From Porphyrobacter sp. SLTP (GTDB lineage Bacteria > Pseudomonadota > Alphaproteobacteria > Sphingomonadales > Sphingomonadaceae): DNA of 64,000 nucleotides. This document shows, in pieces, positions 39,683 through 53,426 of the stretch (its first letter is position 1; each line of letters opens with the position of its first letter). The stretch spans positions 157,195 to 221,194 of the forward strand of contig NZ_JAAALE010000005.1 of the NCBI RefSeq assembly GCF_009905735.1, in the 5' to 3' direction. Position numbers and translations under genes: made by a program. Below the pieces are notes generated by a model. It was not told the origin of the DNA and ran no database searches. It saw only the letters and a program-made list of their open reading frames with translations.

Positions 39683-40918
39683 TTACTCGCAAAGCCCTGC
39701 GGCGCGTTCGGCGATGCCTTTCAGCCCCTTGCACTTCTTCTTGGCGGGCTTGGCCGGTTCTCCGCTCCCCTCGGCAGCGGTATCCGTTCCCGCCATGCTC
39801 CCGCCCATGCCCTCCATCCCCGGGAGCAGCATGGTCGACGAGCGGAAGCGCACGCGGGCGATCCATTCAGGGTTCCAGGGCTTGCGGGCATCGGCCGGCC
39901 GCGCCGGATAGGCAAAATCGACCTGCGGGCCATAGGCTTGGAGGTTGACCATCATCCCCTCCCCGCTCGCCTGCATCACCTCGGCCGGGATGGTGCAGTC
40001 GCGCTGTTCGGGCGGCATGACGGTTCCGGCCGCGATCAGCTTGCGCACCCCTGCGGGCGAGATCCAATCCCACAGCGGGCCGCCAAAGGCCTGCTGTTTC
40101 GATGACGCCCACCACACCATTTCGGTCGGCGGGCCGCCGCGCCCCATGCCTTTCGCCCCCATCGCCCAGGCATAATAGCCGGTCGCCTTGTCGAGCCCGT
40201 TCCACGCGAGATTGCTGGCACCGCCTGCGACGTCGCTGGTGCGCGCTTCCAGCGCAGGCATGAAGTCCTCGGCAAGGGTGAAATTGATTTCCTTGGAATA
40301 ATTGGCAGCGATGCGGTGTGCGCCGATCAGCGATCCTTTGGCGGGGACGGACTTGTTGTCCTTGCCGTGCGGCCAAGAGGTGTAGGTCTTGCTTCCCGAG
40401 ATGGTCATGGTCCAATCTTCGGGCAGATTGACACCGCTCGTGAACAGGCCGGGCGGCATCTCGCCAGCGGCAAGCTTGGCGAAATCGATCACCACCGGCT
40501 GTCCCTTGGGCGCACGCGCGCCGCAGCCCCAGTAGAGCAACAGCCGCCCGCTCGGGCGTTCGAAAGTCGGGGTCCCCTCGTATTCTGCCTTGGCCGGCGG
40601 CAGCAGCCGCAGCGACGTGCCAAGGCCCGCGCCCTGCGGCATGAAGTGATCGGCCTGCGGCTTGGGCGCCGTCGTGCTTGCGCCATGTTGCAGCAGCAGC
40701 GTGCGCACCGCTTGGGGAGCCCGGCCGCTCATCATGCCCATCATCGCCCCGAACCCGCCGCCGCTGGCCATCGCGCCCATACCGCTCATGGTGGCGGCAT
40801 CCATCGCATAGCGCACCGGAGGGCTGGCTGAAGATTGCGACAGGGCGGTGGTCGACACCAGCGTGGCGGCGGCGCCAAGCCCCGCGAGCGTGACGAAAGC
40901 CGAGACAGTCAGACGCAT
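39683..40918 (-). CDS. Exported protein of unknown function, Met/Gly-rich near N-terminus
   Basis: 411 residues from the ATG at 40918; the longer frame is not supported. It has a signal peptide (MRLTVSAFVTLAGLGAAATL, cleavage after about STTALSQ), then a Met- and Gly-rich stretch (MSGMGAMASGGGFGAMMGMM), and then a mostly beta-rich body (GRLLLYWGCGARAPKGQPVVIDF, KTYTSWPHGKDN, AWNGLDKATGYYAWAMGAKG). The last part is Lys- and Cys-containing (KKKCKGLKGIAER). I do not recognise a family with confidence. The Met-rich segment could bind copper, but that is only a guess. No partner genes. Confidence 0.75.
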   Translation of the reverse strand: MRLTVSAFVTLAGLGAAATLVSTTALSQSSASPPVRYAMDAATMSGMGAMASGGGFGAMMGMMSGRAPQAVRTLLLQHGASTTAPKPQADHFMPQGAGLGTSLRLLPPAKAEYEGTPTFERPSGRLLLYWGCGARAPKGQPVVIDFAKLAAGEMPPGLFTSGVNLPEDWTMTISGSKTYTSWPHGKDNKSVPAKGSLIGAHRIAANYSKEINFTLAEDFMPALEARTSDVAGGASNLAWNGLDKATGYYAWAMGAKGMGRGGPPTEMVWWASSKQQAFGGPLWDWISPAGVRKLIAAGTVMPPEQRDCTIPAEVMQASGEGMMVNLQAYGPQVDFAYPARPADARKPWNPEWIARVRFRSSTMLLPGMEGMGGSMAGTDTAAEGSGEPAKPAKKKCKGLKGIAERAAGLCE

Positions 40919-41004
40919 AGTGATTCTCCCCCCGAGACCGGCGGAAGATACCACACAATGCGCAGCCGGATATAGCCGGTCGCAGGGGCTGGCCCCGCCG
41001 CGCC

Positions 41005-42441
41005 TTATCGCGGCAGTTCGCTCGCCCCCATCAACGCCTCGTCCACGGCGCGCGCCGCCTGACGCCCTTCGCGGATCGCCCAGACAACCAGACTTTGCCC
41101 GCGGCGCATGTCGCCACAGGCAAAGACGCCGGGTTCGGAGGTGGCGTAGCGGTCCGTATCGGCATCGACATTGCCGCGCGGCGACAGCGCGACGCCCGCC
41201 TGTTCGAGCAAGCCCGCCTTCTTCGGCCCGACGAAGCCCATCGCGAGCAGGATCAGATCGGCCGGGATGGTGAATTCGCTGCCCGCCATTTCCTGCATCT
41301 GACCGCCAATCCACTCGACGCGGACGCATTCGAGGCCAGTGACCTTCTGGCCATCGCCCAGCACGCGCTTGGCCAGCACCGCCCAGTCGCGCTCCACGCC
41401 TTCCTGGTGGCTGGAGGAGGTGCGCAGCTTCATCGGCCAGTCGGGCCAGGTCAGCGCCTTGTCTTCCTTCTCAGGCGGCTTGGGCATGATTTCGAGCTGG
41501 GTGACACTGAGCGCGCCCTGCCGGTTCGAGGTGCCGACACAGTCGCTCCCCGTATCGCCGCCGCCGAGCACCACCACGTGCTTGCCGGTCGCCAGCAGGG
41601 AGCCACGCGGCGCGGCGCGGAGCTCATCGTCGCCTGCGACGCGCTTGTTCTGCTGGGTCAGGAATTCCATCGCCAGCCGCACGCCCGACATTTCCGCGCC
41701 GGGGATCTGGAGCTGGCGCGCATCTTCCGCGCCACCGGCCAGCACCACCGCATCGAAGTTCTCACGCAGCGAGGCAAAGGAGATGTCGACGCCGACTTCC
41801 TTCGAGGTTTTGAACGTCACCCCTTCCGCTTCCATCTGCTGGGCGCGGCGGTTGATGAGGTGCTTTTCCATCTTGAAGTCGGGGATGCCGTAACGCAGCA
41901 AGCCGCCGACGCGGTCCGACTTCTCGAACACCGTGACCGAATGCCCCGCGCGCGCCAATTGCTGCGCGCAGGCGAGCCCTGCCGGGCCCGAGCCGACCAC
42001 CGCGACCGACTTGCCGGTCTTCTTCGCGGGCACCTGCGGGTGAATCCAGCCTTCCTTCCACCCGCGATCGACGATGGCGCATTCGATCGACTTGATGGTG
42101 ACTGGCTGGTCGATGATGTTGAGCGTGCATGCCGCCTCGCACGGCGCGGGGCAGATGCGGCCGGTGAATTCCGGGAAGTTGTTGGTGGAATGCAGCATCG
42201 CCAGCGCGCGCTTCCAGTCCGCCTCGTAGACGAGGTGATTCCAGTCCGGGATCAGGTTGTTCACCGGACAGCCATTGTGGCAATATGGAATGCCGCAATT
42301 CATGCAGCGCGAGGCCTGCCCTGCCAGCGTGCCCTCATCCGGCTGGATGACGAATTCGCGGTAGTTCTTCAGCCGTTCCTTGGGATCGAGATAATCCCGC
42401 TCGCGGCGGTCCAGCTCGAGAAATCCGGTTTCCTTGCCCAC
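41005..42441 (-). CDS. gltD: Glutamate synthase, small (NADPH, beta) subunit
   Basis: 478 residues. The N-terminal iron-sulfur segment [17 protein letters not shown] and CPAPCEAAC is followed by the FAD motif [20 protein letters not shown] and the NADPH motif [12 protein letters not shown]. It passes electrons from NADPH to the large subunit for making glutamate from glutamine and 2-oxoglutarate. It lies 136 bases after gltB on the same strand; the gap is nearly filled by a family A repeat. Full length. Confidence 0.97.
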   Translation of the reverse strand: MGKETGFLELDRRERDYLDPKERLKNYREFVIQPDEGTLAGQASRCMNCGIPYCHNGCPVNNLIPDWNHLVYEADWKRALAMLHSTNNFPEFTGRICPAPCEAACTLNIIDQPVTIKSIECAIVDRGWKEGWIHPQVPAKKTGKSVAVVGSGPAGLACAQQLARAGHSVTVFEKSDRVGGLLRYGIPDFKMEKHLINRRAQQMEAEGVTFKTSKEVGVDISFASLRENFDAVVLAGGAEDARQLQIPGAEMSGVRLAMEFLTQQNKRVAGDDELRAAPRGSLLATGKHVVVLGGGDTGSDCVGTSNRQGALSVTQLEIMPKPPEKEDKALTWPDWPMKLRTSSSHQEGVERDWAVLAKRVLGDGQKVTGLECVRVEWIGGQMQEMAGSEFTIPADLILLAMGFVGPKKAGLLEQAGVALSPRGNVDADTDRYATSEPGVFACGDMRRGQSLVVWAIREGRQAARAVDEALMGASELPR

Positions 42442-42462
42442 GTGTCGTTACCTTCGTTCTTT

Positions 42463-42564
42463 CGTCATTGCGAGGGGCCGCAGGCCCCGCGGCAATCCAT
42501 GACCCGTTGTTTCAAACTCATGCCCTCGGTCCATGGGTTGCTTCGCCTTCGGCTCGCAATGACG
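42463..42564. repeat. Dispersed palindromic repeat, family A, copy 3
   Basis: It opens CGTCATTGCGAGGGGCC and closes CTTCGGCTCGCAATGACG. Its closing 27 bases are nearly the same as those of copy 1 at 14512-14597. It lies inside the gltB-gltD transcript and could set the relative stability of the two messages. Confidence 0.9.
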
Positions 42565-42577
42565 AGGGAAATGCAAA

Positions 42578-47218
<4,641 letters not shown>

Positions 47219-47494
47219 GGCAAAAGTCCGATCTGTCAGATGCCGACAGGCGCGAACTCTGCGGCAGACTGGCTCACGCAGGGAACACGCCTCTTGGCAG
47301 GTCTATCGGGCGCGCCCAGCCCCTCTCAGGGTTGCTCTTGCCCGTTTTCGGCCCCCTCATGCCGACAGGAAGCGGGTTTGGCAATGGGGTTGCGCGAAGT
47401 AATATTTCTCGCAGACCTATTCAGACTATCGTTAGATTGCGCATGATGCACGCCCAGCCGGGTTTGGTTGCAGCTTTTGCGCCAGTATTCTGGC
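47219..47494. other. 276-base region between gltB start and a convergent-tail gene
   Basis: No gene is seen. It carries the gltB promoter and leader (gltB is read leftwards from 47218) and the 3' end of the 324-residue membrane protein gene, whose stop is at 47495. Base composition falls near 47400-47450, with an AT-rich stretch (AGTAATATTTCTC and ATTGCGCATGATG), which is the best place for the promoter. I see no clear operator. Confidence 0.6.
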
Positions 47495-48469
47495 TCAGCC
47501 CACTCCGCCGCCGGCTTTGCGCGGTGTCTGAAGCTGAGCCAAAGCCGCCCGCAGCGGTTCCTTGGCCGCATCGCCCGTGCTTTCCCCGCTGAGGGCGGCG
47601 AGCGCCTTCAACGCCTCGGCGAGCGCCGCTTCGCGCGCGGCGAGATCGGCGGCGGTCAGCGCGCGCGTCGGCGGGCTGGTGCGGTGTTCGTGGAGCGCGC
47701 CAGCAAAGCGTTCGACCATTTCGGCCATGCTCAACTCGCTTGTCGGGACAGCGCGCAGACGGGCGAGCGCAGCGGTGCCGGGGTCGGGCAGCGGCGCGGT
47801 CTGGCGCAGCGCGGTGACGGGAGTGTCGATGACGGGTTCGTCGGCAACCGGCTCGGCCACAGGTTCGACGACCGGCAGCGGCTCGGGTGCGGGCTCAGGT
47901 TCTGGTGCGCTTTGAGCGACGGGCTCTGCCACATCTTCCACCCACACCGCATTGCGACCGGGCAGTTCGGCAAATTCGGCCAGATTAAGCTCCCGCGGGA
48001 CGGTCTGCGGCTCAGGCTCAAGTTCCGGCATGTCCTCGTCGCGCCAAGCCGGCGTGGCGAAGGGCGTTGTCTCAATCGGATCATCAAGGCTGCTGCTGCC
48101 AAGATCGCGCAACGGGTCGATCGGGCGGACCGCGCGCTTTGCAACGGATGGCTCTCCGACGCGGCGGCGGGCACGGAGGCTTGCGCCTGCGGCAATCGCG
48201 AACAATCCACCGCCCAGCACAAGCGCCGCAATGGCAGCCACAATCGGCTGAAGCGGCAGGCCCGACGCGCCAATCATCGTCCCGCCCAGCGCCTGTTCGA
48301 TCAACGCGGACGGAAGGACCATAACCGTCAAACCGGCCAGCATCGTGCCCCAGAGCCCGAGAATGGGCGCAAAAGCCCGGTGCGCCACAAGCGATCCCAC
48401 TGTGCGTCCGGTTGCCTTGCGCGGCGCGCGCTCTTTCGGTTGACCCTGCTGCCCGAACTTCATTGTCAC
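47495..48469 (-). CDS. Membrane protein of unknown function with acidic/Pro-rich cytoplasmic-type tail
   Basis: 324 residues from the GTG at 48469, one base after the stop of the upstream glycosyltransferase. Two hydrophobic helices occur early (FAPILGLWGTMLAGLTVMVL and IVAAIAALVLGGGLFAIAAG). A basic loop follows, and then a long Pro-, Glu- and Val-rich stretch (EPEPAPEPLPVVEPVAEP). A final helical segment (MAEMVERFAGAL ... AEALKALAALSG) ends it. No domain recognised. Its coupling to an exosortase-A-associated glycosyltransferase suggests a role in envelope glycan export or control. Confidence 0.7.
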   Translation of the reverse strand: MTMKFGQQGQPKERAPRKATGRTVGSLVAHRAFAPILGLWGTMLAGLTVMVLPSALIEQALGGTMIGASGLPLQPIVAAIAALVLGGGLFAIAAGASLRARRRVGEPSVAKRAVRPIDPLRDLGSSSLDDPIETTPFATPAWRDEDMPELEPEPQTVPRELNLAEFAELPGRNAVWVEDVAEPVAQSAPEPEPAPEPLPVVEPVAEPVADEPVIDTPVTALRQTAPLPDPGTAALARLRAVPTSELSMAEMVERFAGALHEHRTSPPTRALTAADLAAREAALAEALKALAALSGESTGDAAKEPLRAALAQLQTPRKAGGGVG

Positions 48470-48470
48470 G

Positions 48471-49724
48471 TCATCCTGCCTTGGCGGCCATGCGCCCCGC
48501 AGCGCCGCTCTGGTTCTGGGCTACCAACAGATGGTAAACAGACAGATAATCACGGGCATTGGCAGCCCAGTCATGGCGGGTGCGCACATGGCAAACAGCG
48601 CGGTCCTTCATTGCCTCCCAGCCATCGCGCGCATCAAGCAACCGGGCGAGCGCGGCGGCGCAGGCGGCCGGATCATCGGGCGCAAACAGCGTGCCGGTTT
48701 CGCCATCGGTGATGAGCTCGCGGTGCCCGCCCACGCTCGACGCGGCGACCAGACGGCGCTGCGCCATCGCTTCCAGTGGCTTCAGAGGCGTGACAAGATC
48801 GGTCAGGCGCTGCGCCTTGCGCGGATAGGCGAGCACATCGACCAGCGAATAGTAGCGCTCAACCGCAGCGTGCGGCACGCGGCCAGTGAAGATCACCGCC
48901 TCGGGCTCGGGCAGCTTCGCCGCCGCAGCGCGCCAGCTTTCGTCCATCGGCCCGGCGCCCACCAGCAGCAGCCGCGAATCGGGGTGCGAACGGCGCAGCA
49001 GCGGCATGGCGGCGATCAGATCATCCACGCCCTCATAGGCATAGAAACTGCCGATATAGCCGATCACCGGCGCGCCATCGGCAATCCCGAGTTCGGCCGC
49101 CAGCGCGCCATCACGCGGGGGCGGGTCGCCGAATAGGTCAAGATCGACCCCGTTGCGCATCACATGAATCCGGCTGTCGGGAATGCCGCGCTCGGCCAGA
49201 TCCTGCCGCAACCCCTCGCAGATCGTGAACAGCGCGTCGGCCGCCTTGGCGACCTGCGTTTCGAGCGCACGGGTCAGGCGATATTTGATGCTGCCTTCAG
49301 TGCCGGTGAGATTGCCCACCGCCGCGTCCTCCCAGAAGGCGCGGATTTCATAGACGAAGGGAATGCCAAGCGCCCGCGCCGCCCGCTGCGCCGCTGCGCC
49401 GCACAGCGCGGGCGAATGGGCGTGGATGATGTCAGGTCGCCATTCATCGGCCAGCGCGATGATCGACGCGGTGAGCGCTTCGATCTCGCCCATCTCGCGC
49501 AAGGGCGGCGGGCCGGACGGCGTGCCGGGGGTGCGGTGGAACGTGAGCCCATCCGCTTCCTCGGGCGAGCCGTTCAGCACGGCCTCCAGGTTATGGCGCT
49601 GCCCGGTGATGCCGCGCACTTCCAGCCCCAGCCCCTCCTGCGCTTTCAGGATCGCGCGGGTGCGGAAGGTGTAGCCGCTGTGGAGCGGGAGCGAATGATC
49701 GAGCACATGCAGAACGCGGGTCAT
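48471..49724 (-). CDS. Glycosyltransferase, PEP-CTERM/XrtA system-associated (TIGR04063-like)
   Basis: 417 residues, GT-B fold, family 4. The start VLHVLDHSLPLHSGYTFRTRAIL is the hallmark of the exosortase-A-associated Daro_2409-type glycosyltransferases. IHAHSPALCGAAA, RNGVDLDLF, VIGYIGSFYAYEGVDDLI and the donor-binding GGHRELITDGETG are visible. It is expected to add a sugar to a lipid-linked or protein-linked glycan at the cytoplasmic face. It diverges from a ligase-type gene across 88 bases, so the pair probably shares control. No exosortase gene itself is in the window. Confidence 0.85.
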   Translation of the reverse strand: MTRVLHVLDHSLPLHSGYTFRTRAILKAQEGLGLEVRGITGQRHNLEAVLNGSPEEADGLTFHRTPGTPSGPPPLREMGEIEALTASIIALADEWRPDIIHAHSPALCGAAAQRAARALGIPFVYEIRAFWEDAAVGNLTGTEGSIKYRLTRALETQVAKAADALFTICEGLRQDLAERGIPDSRIHVMRNGVDLDLFGDPPPRDGALAAELGIADGAPVIGYIGSFYAYEGVDDLIAAMPLLRRSHPDSRLLLVGAGPMDESWRAAAAKLPEPEAVIFTGRVPHAAVERYYSLVDVLAYPRKAQRLTDLVTPLKPLEAMAQRRLVAASSVGGHRELITDGETGTLFAPDDPAACAAALARLLDARDGWEAMKDRAVCHVRTRHDWAANARDYLSVYHLLVAQNQSGAAGRMAAKAG

Positions 49725-49812
49725 AGGCGCTCATCTATCGCAGGCGTGCTTAACGCCGCGTCAACTGGCTGGGCGTAAAGCAGCACAAACCCCGGCTGGA
49801 CATGCCCGACCT

Positions 49813-50037
49813 ATGATCGACTATTTCGCGCTTGCTCTTGGACATGGCCTGCTGGCCATCGCCTTGCTGCGCCTGATGCTGCGCGACGGGTTGGACGCTG
49901 ATCCGCTGATCGGCGAACTCAAGGCCGAGACCGAGGGCAACCGCAAGGCGACCAGCGTTGCGGGACGGAACGCCGCCCGCCGCGCCAAGTTGAACGGACA
50001 CGACGAAGCCGAGGGTGACCCACCCGCCGATGCTTGA
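49813..50037 (+). CDS. Small membrane protein, first gene of ligase pair
   Basis: 74 residues with one hydrophobic stretch (IDYFALALGHGLLAIALLRLML), then a charged tail (KAETEGNRKATSVAGRNAARRAK) and a Pro/Ala end. Not recognised. Its last bases overlap the start of the O-antigen-ligase-like gene (ATG at 50030, stop ending 50037), so the two are translated together. Small proteins in this position are common in sphingomonad XrtA loci, but I know of no assigned role. Confidence 0.65.
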   Translation: MIDYFALALGHGLLAIALLRLMLRDGLDADPLIGELKAETEGNRKATSVAGRNAARRAKLNGHDEAEGDPPADA

Positions 50038-51412
50038 CCTCGTCTTCCTCGCCTTCATCGGATACGTGCTGGTGCTCGGCCTCCGGCGCCCGTTCCTGTG
50101 GGTGCTGCTCTATGTCTATATCGACATCCTCGCGCCGCAGCGGATCGGCTATTCCGCAATTGCCAGCCTGCCGGTTTCGCTGATCGCCTTTGCTGCGGCG
50201 TTCGGCGGCTGGGTCGCGCTCGACCGCAAGGAAGGCGCGCGCTTCACCTTGCGACAGGGATTGCTGGCGCTGCTGCTGGCCTATTGCTTCTGGACGACGG
50301 GCCATGCCGATTTCCCGATCGAGGCCGCGACCAAGTGGGACTGGGTGTGGAAGGCGCTGCTGTTTGCGATCTTCCTCCCCCTCACCCTCACCACCCGCGC
50401 CCGGATCGAGGGGCTGGCACTGGTGCTGCTGCTGTCGGTCGCGACCATCGTGATCGGCACAGGGATGAAGACCATCCTGGGCGGCGGGGGCTATCAGAAC
50501 CTCAAGTTCTTCGTGAACGACAATAGCGGCATCTATGAAAGCTCGACGCTAGCGACGGTCGCCATCGGGCTGATCCCGATGCTATGGTGGTTCGTCAAAC
50601 ATGGCACGATCTTCCGTCCGCACTGGCTGGTGACGGGCTTCGCCGTAGCGCTGACCTTTGCTGCCCTGCTTGTCCCCATCGGCACCGAAGCGCGCACCGG
50701 CCTGCTGTGCATCGCGGCGCTCGGCGGGCTGATGCTGCGGTACACCAAGCAGCGCTTCCTGTTCATTGCCGGTGCTGGCGTGCTGGGGCTGACCGCCCTG
50801 CCCTTCCTCCCGCAATCCTATTACGAGCGCATGGCGACGCTTGCGCAACCGAGCGGCGATGAAAGCGCATCGACCCGCATTGCGGTGTGGGAGTGGACCA
50901 TCGATTATGTCGCGCAGAAACCGCTGGGCGGCGGGTTCGATGCCTTTCGTGGCAACAAGTTCAACTATGTGATGCCGGTCAAGCAAACTGACCGGAACAC
51001 CACCACGGTGACCTATCAGCCGGTCGAGGACAAGGGCCGCGCCTATCACTCCTCGTTCTTCGAGATGCTGGGGGAACAGGGCTGGCCGGGCCTGATCATC
51101 TGGCTTGCGCTCCACCTGATCGGGCTGTGGCAGATGGAGCGTATCCAGCGCCGCTGGAAGAATGCCGAGGCTGAGGCCGAACGCTGGATTGCGCCGCTGG
51201 CGGCCGCCTTGCAAATGGGGGCGCTGATCTATCTGGTCGGCGCGACCTTCCAGGGGATCGCCTATCAGCCGGTGATGCTGATGCTGGTCGGCCTTCAGAT
51301 CGGGCTCAACACCTATTGCGCGCGGATCGATTCGGCCCGCGGGTTGCTGGAGCGCAGCGCGTTGCGCAAGCAGGCCATCGCAGCCAAGATGGGCGGTGCC
51401 GTAGCGGCATAG
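50030..51412 (+). CDS. Putative O-glycosylation ligase, exosortase A system-associated (TIGR03097-like)
   Basis: 460 residues from the ATG at 50030; a GTG at 50015 would add 5. A polytopic membrane protein with about ten helices. Visible marks of the family are ILAPQRIGYSAIASLPVSLIA, NDNSGIYESSTLATVAIGLIP, and the periplasmic Wzy_C-like loop (KPLGGGFDAFRGNKFNYVM then AYHSSFFEMLGEQGWPGL). It resembles O-antigen polymerase/ligases that attach glycan at the outer face. It lies opposite the TIGR04063-like glycosyltransferase, which supports the assignment. Confidence 0.85.
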   Translation: MLDLVFLAFIGYVLVLGLRRPFLWVLLYVYIDILAPQRIGYSAIASLPVSLIAFAAAFGGWVALDRKEGARFTLRQGLLALLLAYCFWTTGHADFPIEAATKWDWVWKALLFAIFLPLTLTTRARIEGLALVLLLSVATIVIGTGMKTILGGGGYQNLKFFVNDNSGIYESSTLATVAIGLIPMLWWFVKHGTIFRPHWLVTGFAVALTFAALLVPIGTEARTGLLCIAALGGLMLRYTKQRFLFIAGAGVLGLTALPFLPQSYYERMATLAQPSGDESASTRIAVWEWTIDYVAQKPLGGGFDAFRGNKFNYVMPVKQTDRNTTTVTYQPVEDKGRAYHSSFFEMLGEQGWPGLIIWLALHLIGLWQMERIQRRWKNAEAEAERWIAPLAAALQMGALIYLVGATFQGIAYQPVMLMLVGLQIGLNTYCARIDSARGLLERSALRKQAIAAKMGGAVAA

Positions 51413-51513
51413 ATCAGAGCGTTGCGCTCCCCCTTGTGTTGCGCCATGAAGCCGCCCACGGACAAGCACGGCGGGCACGGGATCTCGCCGGCACAATGTG
51501 AGGAGGAGCTCCC

Positions 51514-51963
51514 ATGAACCCGCAGGAATTGGCCGCCAAGGTCGGCGAAGTTATCGGCACCAGCGAATGGGCCGAAATGAGCCAGGAACGCATCAACCAG
51601 TTCGCCGAGGCGACCGGTGATCACCAGTTCATCCACGTCAACGAAGAGATGGCCAAGATGACGCCGTTCGGCGGCACGATTGCCCACGGCTTCCTGACCT
51701 TGTCGATGATCCCCTATCTCGGCGCCCAGGGCGGTGCCCCGCGCATCGACGGCGTGAAGATGGGCGTGAACTACGGCGGCAACAAGACGCGCTTCATCGC
51801 GCCGGTCCGCGCGGGCAAGCGCATCCGCGGCATCTGGAAGCTGACCGAAATGGTCGAAAAGCGCCCCGGCCAGTGGCAGCAGACCTGCGAGATCACCATC
51901 GAGATCGAAGGCGAGGAAAAGCCCGCCCTGATCTGCGAATGGATCACGCAATACTTCGTGTGA
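51514..51963 (+). CDS. MaoC-family dehydratase ((R)-specific enoyl-CoA hydratase type)
   Basis: 149 residues with the hot-dog fold motif FAEATGDHQFIHVN, carrying the catalytic Asp36 and His41, and GGTIAHGFLTLSMIPYL. It hydrates trans-2-enoyl-CoA to (R)-3-hydroxyacyl-CoA or acts on similar acyl-CoAs. GAGGAG lies before the ATG. It precedes the thiolase gene but is separated from it by a palindromic repeat, so co-transcription is uncertain. The two together point to acyl-CoA metabolism. Confidence 0.9.
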   Translation: MNPQELAAKVGEVIGTSEWAEMSQERINQFAEATGDHQFIHVNEEMAKMTPFGGTIAHGFLTLSMIPYLGAQGGAPRIDGVKMGVNYGGNKTRFIAPVRAGKRIRGIWKLTEMVEKRPGQWQQTCEITIEIEGEEKPALICEWITQYFV

Positions 51964-51975
51964 TTTAGCACCCAT

Positions 51976-52057
51976 CGTCATCCCGGCGAAGGCCGGGACC
52001 CAGAGCTGCAAGCTCAGCCCTCACCGTCACTGGGTCCCCGCCTTCGCCGGGATGACG
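51976..52057. repeat. Palindromic intergenic repeat, family B (full-length)
   Basis: CGTCATCCCGGCGAAGGCC opens and GGCCGGG...CGCCTTCGCCGGGATGACG closes a long, almost perfect inverted repeat of 82 bases, with inner arms CCCAGAGC / CTGGG. It lies between the MaoC and thiolase genes and resembles the half copy at 31101-31128. Confidence 0.9.
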
Positions 52058-52088
52058 GTTGGGGCTTAGGATAAAGGATACCCCCAAC

Positions 52089-53270
52089 ATGGCACGTGAC
52101 GCCGTAATCGTCTCCACCGCCCGCACGCCGATTGGCCGTGCATACAAGGGCGCCTTTAACGCCACCCCCGGCGCCACCCTCGGCGCGCTCAGCCTTGCCC
52201 CCGCGATTGAACGCGCCGGGATCGAAGCGGGTGCGATTGACGATGTGGTGTGGGGCGCGGTCCTCACCCAGGGCACGCAGGCCGGCAACATCGCCCGTCA
52301 GGTCGCCCTGCGCGCCGGTTGCCCGGTCGGCGTCAGCGGCCAGACCATTGATCGCCAGTGCTCGTCTGGCCTGATGGCGATTTCGACCGCAGCCAAGCAG
52401 ATCATCGTCGACAATATGGATATCGTCGTCGGCGGCGGTCAGGACTCCATCTCGATGGTGCAGACCCCCGAAATGCGCGTGGCGATGGACAAGTCGCTGC
52501 TCGCCATGCACGGCAACGTCTACATGCCGATGCTGCAAACGGCTGAAACCGTGGCCAAGCGTTACAACATCAGCCGCGATGCGCAGGACGAATACGCCTA
52601 CCAGTCGCAGATGCGCACCGCCGCCGCGCAGGCCGCAGGCAAGTTCGATGCTGAAATCGTCCCCGTCACCACCACCATGAACGTGATGGACAAGGAGACG
52701 AAGGAAGTCAGCCAGCGCGAATTCACGCTGACCAAGGACGAAGGCAACCGTCCCGAAACCACGCTCGAAGGCCTGCAAAGCCTCCAGCCGGTGATGGGCC
52801 CGGGCATGAACATCACCGCTGGCAACGCCTCGCAGCTGTCGGACGGTTCCTCGGCATCCGTGCTGATGGAAGCCAAGCTCGCGGAGCAGAAGGGCCTTGA
52901 GCCGCTCGGCCGCTATGTCGGCATGGCGGTGGCGGGCACCGAGCCGGACGAGATGGGCATCGGCCCGGTCTTCGCGATCCCCAAGCTGCTGAAGCAGACC
53001 GGCCTCAAGATGGACGACATCGGCCTGTGGGAGCTGAACGAAGCCTTCGCGGTGCAGGTGCTCTATTGCCGCGACACGCTTGGCATCGATAACGACATTC
53101 TCAACGTCAATGGCGGCTCGATCTCGATCGGCCACCCCTATGGCATGACCGGCGCCCGCTGCACCGGCCACGCGCTGATCGAAGGCAAGCGCCGCGGCGC
53201 CAAGTATGTCGTTGTCACGATGTGCGTTGGTGGCGGCATGGGAGCAGCTGGTCTCTTCGAGGTCTTCTAA
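52089..53270 (+). CDS. Acetyl-CoA C-acyltransferase (thiolase)
   Basis: 393 residues from the ATG at 52089. The thiolase set is complete: nucleophile Cys91 in [12 protein letters not shown], the His of [17 protein letters not shown], and the late Cys of [25 protein letters not shown] is also typical. It splits 3-ketoacyl-CoA or joins two acetyl-CoA units. The pattern fits the fatty-acid oxidation/broad group rather than PhaA, but specificity cannot be read. Two strong hairpins follow the stop. Confidence 0.95.
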   Translation: MARDAVIVSTARTPIGRAYKGAFNATPGATLGALSLAPAIERAGIEAGAIDDVVWGAVLTQGTQAGNIARQVALRAGCPVGVSGQTIDRQCSSGLMAISTAAKQIIVDNMDIVVGGGQDSISMVQTPEMRVAMDKSLLAMHGNVYMPMLQTAETVAKRYNISRDAQDEYAYQSQMRTAAAQAAGKFDAEIVPVTTTMNVMDKETKEVSQREFTLTKDEGNRPETTLEGLQSLQPVMGPGMNITAGNASQLSDGSSASVLMEAKLAEQKGLEPLGRYVGMAVAGTEPDEMGIGPVFAIPKLLKQTGLKMDDIGLWELNEAFAVQVLYCRDTLGIDNDILNVNGGSISIGHPYGMTGARCTGHALIEGKRRGAKYVVVTMCVGGGMGAAGLFEVF

Positions 53271-53364
53271 GCGTTTTCGAGCCGGGTGGCACACCCGGCG
53301 GCTCGGAAAACGCGGCATCAGAAACTTGGGGCAGTTGGTCCGATGCGATCGGATCAACTGCCCC
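53271..53364. repeat. Two strong hairpins after the thiolase gene
   Basis: Hairpin 1 (53271-53313) starts at the base after the thiolase stop. It has an outer stem GCGTTTTCGAGCC / GGCTCGGAAAACGC with one bulge, then an inner CCGGGT / ACCCGG. Hairpin 2 (53328-53364) has 17-base arms (GGGGCAGTTGGTCCGAT with ATCGGATCAACTGCCCC, one G.T pair) around GCG. Neither has a T run, so neither is a classic terminator; both may stabilise the message or be repeats. Confidence 0.8.
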
Positions 53365-53426
53365 TGATCCGGAACAATTCTCCGCGTCGGCACTAGGGCT
53401 CCCTGCACAATGGCAAGGAGAATACC

